A program made the translations under genes and the position numbers. A stretch of 64,000 bases of DNA from Rouxiella sp. WC2420 (GTDB taxonomy: Bacteria; Pseudomonadota; Gammaproteobacteria; Enterobacterales; Enterobacteriaceae): positions 5,146,001 through 5,210,000 of the forward strand of contig NZ_CP165628.1 of NCBI RefSeq assembly GCF_041200025.1. The letters run 5' to 3'. Each line of letters opens with the position of its first letter. Position 1 is the first letter of the stretch. Below are positions 29,601-41,960 of the stretch, one piece after another. The notes under the pieces were generated by a model. It saw nothing but the letters and a program-made list of their open reading frames with translations. It was not told the DNA's origin and did no database searches.

Positions 29601-30875
29601 TTAAGCTTCCCAGCGTTTCAACAGTACGCAGGCATTAACACCACCGAAGCCGAAACCGTTAGATAATGCATAGTTAATTTCATGCGGCTGAGCGGTATTA
29701 CCTATGATATTCAGGCCTTCTGCTGCTGGATCTTTGTTATCCAGGTTCAGCGTTGGTGGCACGATTTGGTCGCGGACGGCCAAAACGGTGAAGATAGTTT
29801 CCAGACCACCTGCCGCGCCCAGCAAATGACCGGTCGCTGACTTGGTAGAAGTAATGGCCAGCTTGTCACCAGTGCCGAACAGATTTTTGATGGCATTGAT
29901 TTCGCCGAGATCGCCAACTGGAGTTGAAGTCGCGTGAGCGTTCAAGTGATCGACCTGCTCAGGCTTAAGTCCACCCTGACGCAAAGCGATTTTCATTGCA
30001 CGGCCTGCACCGTTGCCGTCTTCTGCACCGGAAGTCATGTGATAGGCATCACCGCTGGTGCCGTAACCGATGATTTCGGCCAATGGTTTTGCACCGCGCG
30101 CCAAAGCATGTTCCAGCTCTTCAATCACCAAAATGCCCGCACCTTCACCCATCACGAAACCATCACGCGCGCTGTCAAACGGACGCGACGCTTTTTCAGG
30201 GTGATCTTCATGACCAGTAGACATGGCTTTTGCCGCGGCGAAGCTGCCCAGGGTCACAGTGTCGATTGTCGCTTCAGCGCCGCCACACAGGGCAACGTCG
30301 GCTTCATCATTGCGAATCAAACGAACAGCATCGCCAATTGCCTGCACGCCAGCCGCACACGCAGTTACCGGAGCGCCAATTGGCCCCTTGAACTGATGTT
30401 TAATGGAAACCTGACCCGCAGCGAGATTGACCAAGAATGAAGGAATAGTAAATGGAGACAGACGCTTAGGACCGCGCTGGTCGTTGGTTCTTACTGCATT
30501 GGTAATTGCCGGGAAACCACCGATACCTGAGCCAATAACTGTAGCTGCGCGCTCTTGCTGCTCAGGAGTTTCAGCTTTAAAACCAGACTGCGCGAGCGCT
30601 TTGTCTGCAGCAGCCATAGCGAAAAGAATAAAACGGTCCATCTTCTTCTGGTCTTTTGGCAAAACGTGTAAGTCAGGATCGAACCCAGACTCAGGGTCTT
30701 GCTCAAGCGATAATACCTGGCCACCAATTTTAACAGTCAGGGTCTCGCAAATTTCAGCAGGCAGAACACCAACGCCTGACTGACCGGCAAGCAGTCGTTT
30801 CCAAATGGTTTCGATATCACAGCCGAGCGGGCTCACCGCCCCCATGCCAGTAATTACTACGCGACGATGAGTCAT
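29601..30875 (-). CDS. FabF-like beta-ketoacyl-ACP synthase (KAS II family paralogue)
   Basis: A 424-aa condensing enzyme. The Cys-His-His triad is intact: C173 in TACAAGV, H314 in NAHATSTPVGD and H350 in SATGHLLGAAGG. The N-terminus, RRVVITGMGAVSPLG, is typical of FabF. It is not in a fatty-acid operon; a regular fabF should lie elsewhere with acpP. The nearest neighbour upstream is a TetR regulator 69 bases away on the same strand, suggesting a regulated accessory enzyme. I chose the start MTHRRV (30875) rather than the longer frame at 30896, which has no family support. An exact role (chain elongation in stress, or secondary metabolism) cannot be told. Confidence 0.9.
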   Translation of the reverse strand: MTHRRVVITGMGAVSPLGCDIETIWKRLLAGQSGVGVLPAEICETLTVKIGGQVLSLEQDPESGFDPDLHVLPKDQKKMDRFILFAMAAADKALAQSGFKAETPEQQERAATVIGSGIGGFPAITNAVRTNDQRGPKRLSPFTIPSFLVNLAAGQVSIKHQFKGPIGAPVTACAAGVQAIGDAVRLIRNDEADVALCGGAEATIDTVTLGSFAAAKAMSTGHEDHPEKASRPFDSARDGFVMGEGAGILVIEELEHALARGAKPLAEIIGYGTSGDAYHMTSGAEDGNGAGRAMKIALRQGGLKPEQVDHLNAHATSTPVGDLGEINAIKNLFGTGDKLAITSTKSATGHLLGAAGGLETIFTVLAVRDQIVPPTLNLDNKDPAAEGLNIIGNTAQPHEINYALSNGFGFGGVNACVLLKRWEA

Positions 30876-30943
30876 AAATATTCCTCTACGGATCATTCCA
30901 TTAAAAGTTTAGATGTGAGTAGCACACGTTTTTATAAGTCTGG

Positions 30944-31564
30944 TCATTTCACCAAACTTCGTAAAACTAAATTTGTAATTACTACAACTCGCTCCTCCAA
31001 CTGCTCAGGGGTCTTTTCCTCAAGCATTAGCGGATGCGAAAATGGTGTCATCACGCTGGCAATCGCCATACAGACTTCATCCAACGGCGTTTCAGATTCG
31101 AATTCGCCTGATTCACGCCCTTCGAAAATTACCTGTTTCAAAATACTATAAAGTGCAGCGCGGTGATTATTAGCCGAATCCCAATGGTTTGCTGCCGCTA
31201 CAGCAGCGATATCATGCAGTTTCCGCTCTTCGAAAAACAACGCCAAACTCTTGATTAACAGTGAGGCAAATAGCTCTCGCAACCGGTCCGATGCAGATTG
31301 TTTGCTCTGCGCAATCTCTCTGAGTGCATCGTCGATTTGTCCCAGGCAATGAGTGCAAACGGCCTCACCAATAGCCTGTTTAGATTCAAAAAATTTGTAA
31401 ACGTAAGCGCTTGAAACACCAATAGCCTTTGCCAAATCTGCCACTGAAGTCTTCGAATAACCATAGTGGCGAAAATGATCCAGCGCAGCCTGAATTATCT
31501 GCTCTCGGCGTTCATGCAACGCAGGACCACGCTGCGGCAACACAACCGGGATTTCATGTTTCAT
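30944..31564 (-). CDS. TetR/AcrR family transcriptional regulator
   Basis: The 206-aa protein has the N-terminal TetR helix-turn-helix at residues about 20-65: REQIIQAALDHFRHYGYSKTS, then IGVSSAYVYKFFESKQAI. The C-terminal ligand domain is of no recognised subtype. It lies 69 bases upstream of the FabF-like gene on the same strand and 331 bases from the divergent yicG. The regulator may control the ketosynthase or itself; no operator palindrome was pinned down. The ligand is unknown. Confidence 0.85.
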   Translation of the reverse strand: MKHEIPVVLPQRGPALHERREQIIQAALDHFRHYGYSKTSVADLAKAIGVSSAYVYKFFESKQAIGEAVCTHCLGQIDDALREIAQSKQSASDRLRELFASLLIKSLALFFEERKLHDIAAVAAANHWDSANNHRAALYSILKQVIFEGRESGEFESETPLDEVCMAIASVMTPFSHPLMLEEKTPEQLEERVVVITNLVLRSLVK

Positions 31565-31895
31565 GCAGCACTCCAGGGCATTATTAAAGCTAGATGTTTA
31601 GTTTGAGTTTACAGGTGATAAATATACACATTCGTCACCATAACCCCTAGAAGTTTTATTCAAGGAGATTTACTGCGAGGGATTAATAGATATTCAAGAG
31701 GATTTATATGCAATAAAAAGTAATGCCAATGTAAAATTAATTGTTAAAAAATCCAATTAAATAAGCATCTTATTAGACTTATACATTAGATTAAATAATT
31801 TGAATTGGCTCTTTTAAAAAAACTCAGTCGAGGCTACCCTCAAAGCTAATTACTCTATAGTGAGTAATCTTCCGCGTATTTGACTGGCGAAATCT
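31565..31895. other. 331-bp AT-rich divergent intergenic region
   Basis: It separates the TetR gene from yicG. The stretch 31690-31800 is very AT-rich and contains no open frame. No RNA gene or terminator is seen; it probably holds both promoters. Confidence 0.5.
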
Positions 31896-32513
31896 ATGTT
31901 GCTCACTGTTCTTTATATCATTGGCATAACTGCCGAAGCGATGACTGGCGCGCTTGCGGCTGGCCGTAGAAAGATGGATGTTTTCGGCGTCATTATCATT
32001 GCCTGCGCCACAGCAATAGGCGGTGGTACTGTGCGCGATATGGTATTAGGGCACTACCCTCTAGGCTGGGTGAAACATCCACAATATGTTCTGATTGTTG
32101 CTGCTGCAGCTATTGTGACCACTTGGCTAGCACCTTTGATGAAGCATCTGCGCAAACTGTTTCTGGTGCTCGATGCTCTGGGCTTGGTGGTGTTTTCTAT
32201 TATAGGTACACAAATCGCACTGGATACCGGTCATGGCCCGCTGATTGCCTCTATCGCCGCTGTCATCACAGGCGTTTTTGGCGGCGTGCTTCGCGACATG
32301 CTGTGCAATCAAATTCCTTTAGTGTTTCAAAAAGAGATTTACGGCGGCATCTCCTTTGCTTCAGCCTGGATCTACATTTTCTTGCAATATCTGTCCGTAC
32401 CACAAAATCTGGTAGTCATCGCAACGCTGTTAATTGGCTTTGCCGCCCGCCTGCTGGCGCTGCGCTTTAAGCTTGGCTTACCTGTGTTTAACTACCCGGA
32501 TTCTGAACACTAG
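31896..32513 (+). CDS. yicG: YicG, TRIC/UPF0126 family membrane protein
   Basis: A 205-aa protein of seven transmembrane segments in two homologous halves. Each carries a family GG-x-RD signature: [11 protein letters not shown] near residue 50 and [10 protein letters not shown] near residue 135. TRIC-family proteins form trimeric cation channels in other organisms; in E. coli a function is not firmly established. It is convergent with ligB (stops 4 bases apart) as in E. coli. It marks the return to the conserved gene order after the accessory block. Confidence 0.92.
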   Translation: MLLTVLYIIGITAEAMTGALAAGRRKMDVFGVIIIACATAIGGGTVRDMVLGHYPLGWVKHPQYVLIVAAAAIVTTWLAPLMKHLRKLFLVLDALGLVVFSIIGTQIALDTGHGPLIASIAAVITGVFGGVLRDMLCNQIPLVFQKEIYGGISFASAWIYIFLQYLSVPQNLVVIATLLIGFAARLLALRFKLGLPVFNYPDSEH

Positions 32514-32517
32514 CAGT

Positions 32518-34263
<1,746 letters not shown>

Positions 34264-34518
34264 TCAATGCCTTTACCTTTGCCATAACCAGCGGCATTGA
34301 ACATTCTTTCGAGAGGTCGCGGAAACTTATTTCAGAATTACATAATTGCCATTTATTAATGGAATAAGCCTCGCAAAAAGATGAGTCAGGGCTGTTTTAT
34401 GCCGATTACTTGCGTTCAAATGTGTCGGAACGCTGCACCCTAAGCGGTGAACGTGTATACTGTGCCGAAGATCACTCTTCTGTATTTTCATTTCAACCCA
34501 ATCAGCTGAAACGTCAAC

Positions 34519-35142
34519 ATGGTCCAAGGCACTTTATATATTGTCTCCGCCCCCAGTGGAGCAGGTAAATCAAGTCTGATTCAGGCTTACCTAAAAACTC
34601 AACCGCTCTACGATACGCAGGTCTCGATTTCTCACACAACCCGTCAAGTCAGGCCGGGCGAGAATCACGGCGAGCATTATTATTTTGTCTCCAAAGACGA
34701 ATTCTGCGAGATGATCGAGAGAGATGAGTTTTTAGAACATGCGCAAGTGTTCGATAATTATTACGGCACTTCCCGCAAAGCCATTGAGCAGGTTTTAGCT
34801 TCTGGCGTTGATGTATTTTTAGATATCGACTGGCAGGGCGCGCAGCAGATTCGCCAGCGCATGCCTCAGGCGCGCAGTATTTTCGTGCTGCCTCCGTCGA
34901 AAGATGAACTCGATCGCCGCCTTCGTGGCCGCAATCAAGACAGTGAAGAAGTTATCGCTAAACGCATGGCTCAAGCCGTTGCTGAAATGACGCACTTTGC
35001 TGAATATGACTATTTAATTGTGAATGATGATTTTGATTTGGCTTTATCCGATCTTAAAACCATTATTCGTGCAGAACGTCTTCGTCTGAGCCGTCAAAAG
35101 CTCCGTCATGACGGATTAATCACCAAACTATTGGCAGACTGA
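34519..35142 (+). CDS. gmk: Guanylate kinase
   Basis: Phosphorylates GMP/dGMP to GDP/dGDP. The 207 aa match E. coli exactly in length. The P-loop [13 protein letters not shown] is at the N-terminus. The GMP-binding segment ([20 protein letters not shown]) is near residue 35 and the lid region near residue 135. It is the head of the gmk-rpoZ-spoT-trmH-recG cluster, 54 bases before rpoZ. Confidence 0.97.
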   Translation: MVQGTLYIVSAPSGAGKSSLIQAYLKTQPLYDTQVSISHTTRQVRPGENHGEHYYFVSKDEFCEMIERDEFLEHAQVFDNYYGTSRKAIEQVLASGVDVFLDIDWQGAQQIRQRMPQARSIFVLPPSKDELDRRLRGRNQDSEEVIAKRMAQAVAEMTHFAEYDYLIVNDDFDLALSDLKTIIRAERLRLSRQKLRHDGLITKLLAD

Positions 35143-35196
35143 AGACACTTTCAGTATTATGCCCAGTCTTTCGTCACCCTGTGGAGTAGCACATAT

Positions 35197-35478
35197 ATGG
35201 CACGCGTAACTGTTCAAGACGCTGTAGAAAAAATTGGTAACCGTTTTGACCTGGTGTTGGTGGCTGCTCGTCGCGCTCGCCAGCTGCAATCTGGTGGTAA
35301 AGATCCACTGGTCGCTGAAGAAAACGACAAATTCACCGTTATTGCCCTGCGTGAAATCGAAGAAGGTCTGATCACCAATCAGATCCTCGACGCTCGCGAT
35401 CGTCAGGAGCAAAAAGACCAAGAAGCCACTGAAATTCAAGCGGTTACTGCTATCGCCGAAGGTCGCCGTCCAACCTAA
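35197..35478 (+). CDS. rpoZ: RNA polymerase omega subunit
   Basis: The 93-aa subunit aids assembly and stability of RNA polymerase and helps mediate ppGpp effects at its site 1. It starts [30 protein letters not shown], nearly identical to E. coli, with [17 protein letters not shown] in the middle. The C-terminus is two residues longer than E. coli's. It is followed 14 bases later by spoT, linking ppGpp control with its target. Confidence 0.97.
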   Translation: MARVTVQDAVEKIGNRFDLVLVAARRARQLQSGGKDPLVAEENDKFTVIALREIEEGLITNQILDARDRQEQKDQEATEIQAVTAIAEGRRPT

Positions 35479-35492
35479 TCAGCGGGTCTATC

Positions 35493-37601
35493 TTGTACAT
35501 CTTTGAAAGCCTGAATCAGCTGATTCAAAAATACCTGCCAGAGGACCAGATCAAGCGCCTCGTGCAGGCATACCTCGTCGCGCGGGACGCGCACGAGGGT
35601 CAGACACGCTCGAGCGGTGAGCCGTACATTACTCACCCGGTAGCCGTGGCCTGTATCTTAGCTGAAATGAGACTCGACCATGAGACCTTGATGGCGGCGC
35701 TGTTACATGACGTCATTGAAGACACGCCTGCGACTTACCAAGACATGGAGCAGTTATTTGGTAAAAGCGTGGCCGAACTGGTTGAAGGTGTTTCAAAGCT
35801 AGACAAGCTGAAATTCCGCGACAAAAAGGAAGCCCAGGCGGAGAACTTCCGCAAGATGATCATGGCGATGGTGCAAGATATCCGCGTCATTTTGATCAAA
35901 CTGGCTGACCGCACCCATAATATGCGCACGCTGGGTTCTCTTCGCCCAGACAAACGTCGCCGCATTGCCCGTGAAACGCTGGAGATATACAGTCCTCTGG
36001 CGCACAGGCTGGGTATACATCACCTTAAAACCGAGCTTGAAGAGCTAGGTTTTGAGGCGCTTTACCCCAACCGCTATCGCGTTATCAAAGAAGTGGTGAA
36101 AGCCGCGCGTGGTAACCGTAAAGAGATGATCCAGAAAATCCTCTCCGAGATTGAGGGACGCCTGACCGAAGCCGGCATTCAATGTCGGGTTAGCGGGCGT
36201 GAAAAGCACCTCTACTCGATTTACCTCAAGATGCACCTGAAAGAGCAGCGTTTCCATTCCATTATGGATATCTATGCTTTTCGAGTGATCGTAAAGGAAG
36301 TCGATACCTGCTATCGCGTTCTCGGACAGGCCCATAGCCTCTATAAGCCTCGTCCGGGCAGAGTCAAAGATTATATTGCCATTCCAAAAGCCAACGGCTA
36401 TCAATCGCTGCATACTTCTTTGATAGGCCCGCACGGCGTGCCTGTTGAGGTACAGATCCGTACTGAAGATATGGATCAGATGGCAGAAATGGGTGTGGCA
36501 GCGCACTGGGCTTATAAAGAGAACGGCGAAAGCAACGGCACAACGGCACAAATCCGCGCACAGCGCTGGTTGCAGAGCCTGCTTGAGTTACAGCAGAGCG
36601 CGGGTAACTCCTTTGAATTCATCGAGAGCGTTAAATCTGACCTCTTCCCTGATGAAATCTATGTCTTTACTCCGGAAGGCCGCATTGTCGAGCTGCCTGC
36701 TGGCGCAACACCGGTCGACTTTGCTTATGCAGTACACACCGATATAGGTCATGCCTGTGTAGGTGCACGCGTCGACAGACAGCCTTATCCGCTTTCGCAG
36801 CCGCTGACCAGCGGCCAGACCATAGAGATCATTACTGCTCCGGGCGCGCGTCCGAATGCGGCGTGGCTAAACTTTGTGGTCAGTTCCAGAGCGCGAGCAA
36901 AAATTCGCCAGATGCTGAAAAATCTTAAACGTGACGATTCCGTTTCACTGGGTCGCCGTTTGTTGAATCACGCATTTGGTAGCGGTCGTAAAATCAGCGA
37001 TCTGCCACCAGAAAACATCCGCAAAGAGCTTGATCGCATGAAGCTCGGCGAGATGGACGACCTGCTGGCAGAAATCGGTCTGGGCAACGCCATGAGTTTG
37101 GTGGTGGCTAAAAACCTGATGGGCGACCAGTCATCAATGGCGACCTCGGGTTCTCGCAATCTGCCAATCAAGGGTGCAGAAGGCGTACTTATCACCTTCG
37201 CCAAGTGTTGCCGTCCGATTCCGGGTGACCCGATTATTGCTCACGTCAGTCCAGGCAAAGGTTTGGTAGTACACCATGAATCGTGCCGTAACATCCGTGG
37301 CTACCAGAAAGAGCCTGAGAAATTTATGGCTGTGGAATGGGATGACCAGGAAACTGAGCAAGAATTTATCGCCGAAATTAAAGTCGATATGTTCAATCAT
37401 CAGGGTGGATTAGCGAATCTGACCGCCGCGATTAATGCCGCGCAGTCAAATATTCAGAGCCTGAGCAGCGAAGAAAAAGACGGTCGCGTCTACAGCGCGA
37501 TTATTCGCCTGAGTACTCGTGACCGCGTACATCTGGCCAACATTATGCGTAAAATTCGTATCATGCCGGATGTGATTAAAGTTACCCGTAATAGAAACTG
37601 A
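35493..37601 (+). CDS. spoT: Bifunctional (p)ppGpp synthetase/hydrolase SpoT
   Basis: A 702-aa RelA/SpoT homologue with an active hydrolase and weak synthetase. The HD domain has HPVAVACILAEMRLDHETLMAALLHDVIED (metal-binding His-Asp) near residue 45. The synthetase domain has the G-loop region REKHLYSIYLKMHLKEQ and YQSLHT around residues 230-310. TGS (EIYVFTPEGRIVELP) and C-terminal ACT domains follow. The start codon is TTG at 35493, as the protein begins YIFESLNQLIQKYLPEDQ. Residue-by-residue similarity with E. coli is very high. Confidence 0.98.
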   Translation: MYIFESLNQLIQKYLPEDQIKRLVQAYLVARDAHEGQTRSSGEPYITHPVAVACILAEMRLDHETLMAALLHDVIEDTPATYQDMEQLFGKSVAELVEGVSKLDKLKFRDKKEAQAENFRKMIMAMVQDIRVILIKLADRTHNMRTLGSLRPDKRRRIARETLEIYSPLAHRLGIHHLKTELEELGFEALYPNRYRVIKEVVKAARGNRKEMIQKILSEIEGRLTEAGIQCRVSGREKHLYSIYLKMHLKEQRFHSIMDIYAFRVIVKEVDTCYRVLGQAHSLYKPRPGRVKDYIAIPKANGYQSLHTSLIGPHGVPVEVQIRTEDMDQMAEMGVAAHWAYKENGESNGTTAQIRAQRWLQSLLELQQSAGNSFEFIESVKSDLFPDEIYVFTPEGRIVELPAGATPVDFAYAVHTDIGHACVGARVDRQPYPLSQPLTSGQTIEIITAPGARPNAAWLNFVVSSRARAKIRQMLKNLKRDDSVSLGRRLLNHAFGSGRKISDLPPENIRKELDRMKLGEMDDLLAEIGLGNAMSLVVAKNLMGDQSSMATSGSRNLPIKGAEGVLITFAKCCRPIPGDPIIAHVSPGKGLVVHHESCRNIRGYQKEPEKFMAVEWDDQETEQEFIAEIKVDMFNHQGGLANLTAAINAAQSNIQSLSSEEKDGRVYSAIIRLSTRDRVHLANIMRKIRIMPDVIKVTRNRN

Positions 37602-37605
37602 CCTG

Positions 37606-38301
37606 ATGACTCCTGAACGTTATGCGCGCATACGCGAAATGCTGGCAGCCCGACAACCTGATCTGACCGTTTGTATGGAACAGGTACATAAACCGCATAA
37701 CGTTTCAGCCGTGATTCGCACCGCCGATGCCGTAGGCGTCAATGAAGTCCACGCCGTTTGGCCCACCAGCAGAATGAAAACCCAAGGCTCTTTTGCTGCC
37801 GGGGCCAATAGCTGGGTGCAGGTTAAAACGCATAAAACAATTCAGGAAGCCGTTGCCAAAATGAAGGCAATGGGTATGCAGATTTTAGCGACCAACTTGT
37901 CAGAGAAAGCCGTAGATTTCCGCGCCATCGACTATACCCGCCCGACCTGTATTCTCCTCGGTCAGGAAAAAACGGGTATCACCCCCGAAGCTTTAGCTCT
38001 GGCAGACAGCGATATCATCATCCCTATGGTCGGCATGGTGCAATCACTCAACGTTTCGGTGGCCTCGGCGCTGATTCTCTACGAGGCCCAGCGCCAACGG
38101 GAAAATGCCGGGATGTATCAGCGCGAAACCAGCCTGTTAAAAGAAAAAGAACAGCAACGCCTGCTGTTCGAAGGGGGTTATCCGGTGCTGGCCAATGTTG
38201 CCAAGCGAAAAAAACTGCCTCGCCCGTTTATTGACGAGACTGGCAGTATTGTCGCTGACGATGCCTGGTGGGCCGCTATGCAAATGACGGTTGCCAGATG
38301 A
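37606..38301 (+). CDS. trmH: tRNA (guanosine-18-2'-O)-methyltransferase
   Basis: SPOUT-class enzyme that methylates the 2'-OH of G18 in tRNA. The 231-aa protein shows the catalytic Arg in HNVSAVIRTADAVG near residue 41 and the knotted SAM site ILLGQEKTGI, then IPMVGMVQSLNVSVASALILYE near residue 145. It sits 4 bases after spoT. Its stop overlaps the recG start by 4 bases. Confidence 0.96.
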   Translation: MTPERYARIREMLAARQPDLTVCMEQVHKPHNVSAVIRTADAVGVNEVHAVWPTSRMKTQGSFAAGANSWVQVKTHKTIQEAVAKMKAMGMQILATNLSEKAVDFRAIDYTRPTCILLGQEKTGITPEALALADSDIIIPMVGMVQSLNVSVASALILYEAQRQRENAGMYQRETSLLKEKEQQRLLFEGGYPVLANVAKRKKLPRPFIDETGSIVADDAWWAAMQMTVAR

Positions 38302-40379
38302 AGGGCCGCCTGCTCGATGCCGTTCCGCTTACGTCCCTGACCGGCGTTGGCGCAAGTCAGGCAGAAAAGCTCGCTAAAATCGGCCTCGAAACTATTCAGG
38401 ATCTGCTGCTTCACCTGCCTTTGCGCTATGAAGATCGCACACGTCTTTATGCTATCAATGATTTACTGCCCGCGATTTACGCCACCGTTGAAGGTGAAGT
38501 GTTGCGTACCGACATTAGTTTTGGTCGTCGCCGCATGCTGACCTGTCAGATTAGCGACGGTACGGGGCTGCTTACACTACGTTTTTTCAATTTTAACGCA
38601 GCTATGAAAAACAGCCTGGCACCTGGCCGACGCGTAACTGCTTATGGTGAAATCAAACGTGGAACGATTGGCGCAGAAATCATTCATCCTGAATATCGCG
38701 TTCAGGGCGAGAACAGTGAAGTAGTGTTGCAAGAATCGCTGACGCCGGTGTATCCGACTACTGAAGGCATTCGTCAGGCAACCTTGCGTAAACTGACCGA
38801 TCAGGCGTTATCACTGCTTGATACCCAACCTATTGCCGAACTTCTGCCACAAGAGCTAAGCCGTTCGCTGATGCCGCTATCGCAGGCATTGCATCTGCTG
38901 CACCGACCACCGCCCGATATGCAGCTTGCCGATCTTGAAAAAGGCCAGCATCCTGCCCAACGTCGGCTGATTATGGAAGAACTCCTGGCACATAATCTCA
39001 GCATGTTGGCGGTTCGCGCCGGAACACAGAGTTACAAAGCTCTGCCGCTGGTCAAAGACCACAAGCTGATGGACGCATTTCTGGCATCTCTGCCGTTTAA
39101 ACCAACCAACGCTCAGAGTCGCGTGGTCGGCGAAATCGAGCATGACCTAGCTTTAGGTTATCCAATGATGCGTCTGGTACAGGGCGATGTTGGCTCGGGA
39201 AAAACGCTGGTTGCCGCTCTCGCCGCACTTTGCGCAATTGCTCAGGGCAAGCAGGTAGGCCTGATGGCACCAACAGAGTTATTGGCAGAGCAGCACGCTA
39301 ATAACTTTCGCCAGTGGTTTGAACCGCTCGGCATTCAGGTCGGTTGGCTGGCAGGAAAGCAAAAGGGCAAAGCGCGTATCGCACAGCAAGAGGCGATTGC
39401 CAGCGGACAAGTTTCAATGGTTGTCGGCACGCACGCCATCTTCCAGGAACAAATTCAGTTTTCGGCACTGGCCTTGGTTATTATCGACGAGCAGCACCGT
39501 TTCGGCGTGCACCAGCGTCTGGCGCTGTGGGAAAAAGGCAAACAGCAGGGTTTTCATCCGCATCAGCTGATCATGACCGCCACTCCAATCCCGCGCACGC
39601 TGGCGATGACCGCCTATGCAGATCTCGACACTTCGGTGATCGATGAACTGCCACCGGGCCGCACGCCGGTGACCACCGTTGCGATCCCCGATACTCGCCG
39701 TAGCGACATTATCCAACGGGTGAAAAGTGCCTGCGTGGAAGAAAATCGTCAAGCTTATTGGGTCTGCACGCTAATTGAAGAGTCAGAAATGCTCGAGGCT
39801 CAGGCCGCGGAAGCTACTTGGGAAGGTCTGAAAGTCGCCCTGCCGGAGCTGAAAATCGGTCTGGTTCATGGCCGTATGAAAGCTCAGGAAAAGCAGGCAG
39901 TGATGCAGGCTTTTAAGCAGGGTGAAATTCAACTGCTGGTCGCCACCACGGTAATTGAAGTTGGTGTTGACGTGCCAAACGCCAGTCTGATGATTATTGA
40001 AAACCCCGAGCGACTCGGGCTAGCACAGCTGCACCAGCTTCGCGGCCGCGTTGGCCGTGGTGCTATCGCCTCTCACTGTGTGCTGTTGTATAAAACGCCT
40101 TTAAGCAAAACGGCACAAAAGCGGCTGCAAGTTTTACGTGACAGTAATGATGGCTTTGTGATTGCTCAGCAGGATTTGGAGATCCGCGGCCCAGGTGAAC
40201 TGCTTGGCACACGCCAAACCGGCAGCGCTGAATTCAAAGTTGCCGATCTGCTTCGTGACCAGGCAATGATCCCTGAAGTTCAGCGTATCGCCCGCCATAT
40301 TCAGCAACAGTATCCTGAACATGCCAAAGCGTTGATCGAGCGCTGGCTCCCGGAACGTGCCCGCTATACCAACGCCTGA
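38298..40379 (+). CDS. recG: ATP-dependent DNA helicase RecG
   Basis: Remodels stalled replication forks and branch-migrates recombination intermediates. The 693 aa equal E. coli's length. The N-terminal wedge domain comes first (LTGVGASQAEKLAKIGL, then an OB fold). The SF2 helicase core includes Walker A GDVGSGKT near residue 297, the DEQH box IIDEQHRFG near residue 397, TATPIPRTL, and motif VI QLRGRVGRG near residue 580. I chose the start overlapping trmH (ATGAAGGGC); a longer frame from 38268 is not in the family. Confidence 0.97.
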   Translation: MKGRLLDAVPLTSLTGVGASQAEKLAKIGLETIQDLLLHLPLRYEDRTRLYAINDLLPAIYATVEGEVLRTDISFGRRRMLTCQISDGTGLLTLRFFNFNAAMKNSLAPGRRVTAYGEIKRGTIGAEIIHPEYRVQGENSEVVLQESLTPVYPTTEGIRQATLRKLTDQALSLLDTQPIAELLPQELSRSLMPLSQALHLLHRPPPDMQLADLEKGQHPAQRRLIMEELLAHNLSMLAVRAGTQSYKALPLVKDHKLMDAFLASLPFKPTNAQSRVVGEIEHDLALGYPMMRLVQGDVGSGKTLVAALAALCAIAQGKQVGLMAPTELLAEQHANNFRQWFEPLGIQVGWLAGKQKGKARIAQQEAIASGQVSMVVGTHAIFQEQIQFSALALVIIDEQHRFGVHQRLALWEKGKQQGFHPHQLIMTATPIPRTLAMTAYADLDTSVIDELPPGRTPVTTVAIPDTRRSDIIQRVKSACVEENRQAYWVCTLIEESEMLEAQAAEATWEGLKVALPELKIGLVHGRMKAQEKQAVMQAFKQGEIQLLVATTVIEVGVDVPNASLMIIENPERLGLAQLHQLRGRVGRGAIASHCVLLYKTPLSKTAQKRLQVLRDSNDGFVIAQQDLEIRGPGELLGTRQTGSAEFKVADLLRDQAMIPEVQRIARHIQQQYPEHAKALIERWLPERARYTNA

Positions 40380-40532
40380 TCTTCTCTCAATAGCAAACAT
40401 CTTCACAGCGCGATAATTTTGAACCTCTTCATGCTGGCTTATCTCTAATTATCCACTAAAAATGCTGATAGCAACCGATTGCTTTTATCCTCGATATCAT
40501 GAAAAATGCCCGCTTTGCGGCTAACCGGGGAA

Positions 40533-41933
40533 ATGCCCAACGTGACTACACAACCAGCCGAGCCAGAAGCTCAGCGCCAGACGGCAGAAACGCCGCGCAG
40601 CAGTGAATTAATTTATCGATTAGAAGACCGTCCGCCGTTGCCACAGACAGTGTTTGCGGCCTGCCAGCATTTACTGGCCATGTTTGTTGCGGTGATTACT
40701 CCGGCATTGTTGATTTGCCAGGCTTTAGGCCTGCCAGCGCAGGATACTCAGCACATCATCAGCATGTCGCTGTTCGCCTCTGGTTTAGCGTCAATCCTGC
40801 AAATTAAAACCTGGGGACCCGTCGGATCGGGCCTGCTGTCGATTCAAGGCACCAGCTTCAACTTTGTTTCTCCTTTGATCATGGGCGGTATGGCGCTGAA
40901 AAATGGCGGTGCCACCGTTCCTGTCATGATGGCGGCGCTGTTCGGCACACTCATGGTCGCCTCCTGTACCGAGATCCTGCTTTCACGGGTGTTACACCTC
41001 GCTCGCCGTATCATCACCCCGTTGGTATCCGGCATCGTGGTGATGATCATCGGCCTGTCACTCATTCAAGTGGGCCTGACCTCAATTGGCGGCGGTTACT
41101 CGGCAATGAGTGACCACACCTTTGGTTCACCGAAAAACCTGATTCTGGCAGCCATCGTTTTGGTGGTGATTATCCTGCTGAACCGCCAGCGTAATCCTTA
41201 CCTGCGAGTGGCTTCTTTGGTGATTGCCATGGCCGTCGGTTATATCGTTGCCTGGGCAATGGGCATGTTGCCTGTGTCTGCACCAGCCGTAGCCACGCAT
41301 CTGATCACCATTCCAACTCCGCTGTATTACGGACTCGGGTTTGACTGGAATCTGCTGGTTCCGTTGATGCTTATCTTTATGGTGACCTCGCTGGAAACCA
41401 TTGGCGATATTACCGCGACCTCCGACGTTTCGGAGCAACCGGTCAGCGGCCCAATTTATATGAAGCGCATCAAGGGCGGCGTGCTGGCCAATGGCCTTAA
41501 TTCGATGCTTTCTGCCGTGTTCAACACATTCCCCAACTCCTGTTTTGGCCAGAACAATGGCGTGATCCAACTGACCGGCGTTGCCAGCCGTTATGTCGGA
41601 TTCGTAGTTGCATTGATGCTGATCGTGCTCGGTTTGTTCCCGGCGGTGGCGGGTTTTGTGCAGCACATTCCTGAACCGGTTCTGGGCGGCGCAACCATCG
41701 TAATGTTCGGCACTATCGCAGCCTCGGGTGTGCGCATCGTTTCACGCGAACGCCTCAATCGCCGCGCGATCATGATTATGGCGCTGTCGTTGGCCGTCGG
41801 CATGGGCGTATCGCAGCAGCCATTAATCTTGCAATTCGCTCCTGACTGGCTGAAAACGCTGCTCTCTTCCGGTATCGCTGCTGGCGGTATTACCGCTATC
41901 GTGCTGAATTTGATCTTCCCGCGCGAGCCTTGA
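40533..41933 (+). CDS. xanP: Xanthine permease XanP (NCS2/NAT family)
   Basis: Proton-coupled purine (xanthine) symporter in the inner membrane; about 466 aa with 14 predicted transmembrane segments. The sequence is near-identical to E. coli XanP in the core: [51 protein letters not shown], the NAT signature region [15 protein letters not shown] with the substrate Asn/Gln residues, and [10 protein letters not shown]. The start is uncertain. ATGs lie at 40506 and 40533, and a GTG at 40542 has the best spacing to GGGGAA (40527-40532). In E. coli gltS lies between recG and xanP; it is absent here. Confidence 0.93.
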   Translation: MPNVTTQPAEPEAQRQTAETPRSSELIYRLEDRPPLPQTVFAACQHLLAMFVAVITPALLICQALGLPAQDTQHIISMSLFASGLASILQIKTWGPVGSGLLSIQGTSFNFVSPLIMGGMALKNGGATVPVMMAALFGTLMVASCTEILLSRVLHLARRIITPLVSGIVVMIIGLSLIQVGLTSIGGGYSAMSDHTFGSPKNLILAAIVLVVIILLNRQRNPYLRVASLVIAMAVGYIVAWAMGMLPVSAPAVATHLITIPTPLYYGLGFDWNLLVPLMLIFMVTSLETIGDITATSDVSEQPVSGPIYMKRIKGGVLANGLNSMLSAVFNTFPNSCFGQNNGVIQLTGVASRYVGFVVALMLIVLGLFPAVAGFVQHIPEPVLGGATIVMFGTIAASGVRIVSRERLNRRAIMIMALSLAVGMGVSQQPLILQFAPDWLKTLLSSGIAAGGITAIVLNLIFPREP

Positions 41934-41960
41934 GATTCAAAACTTAACGCAAATACCACC

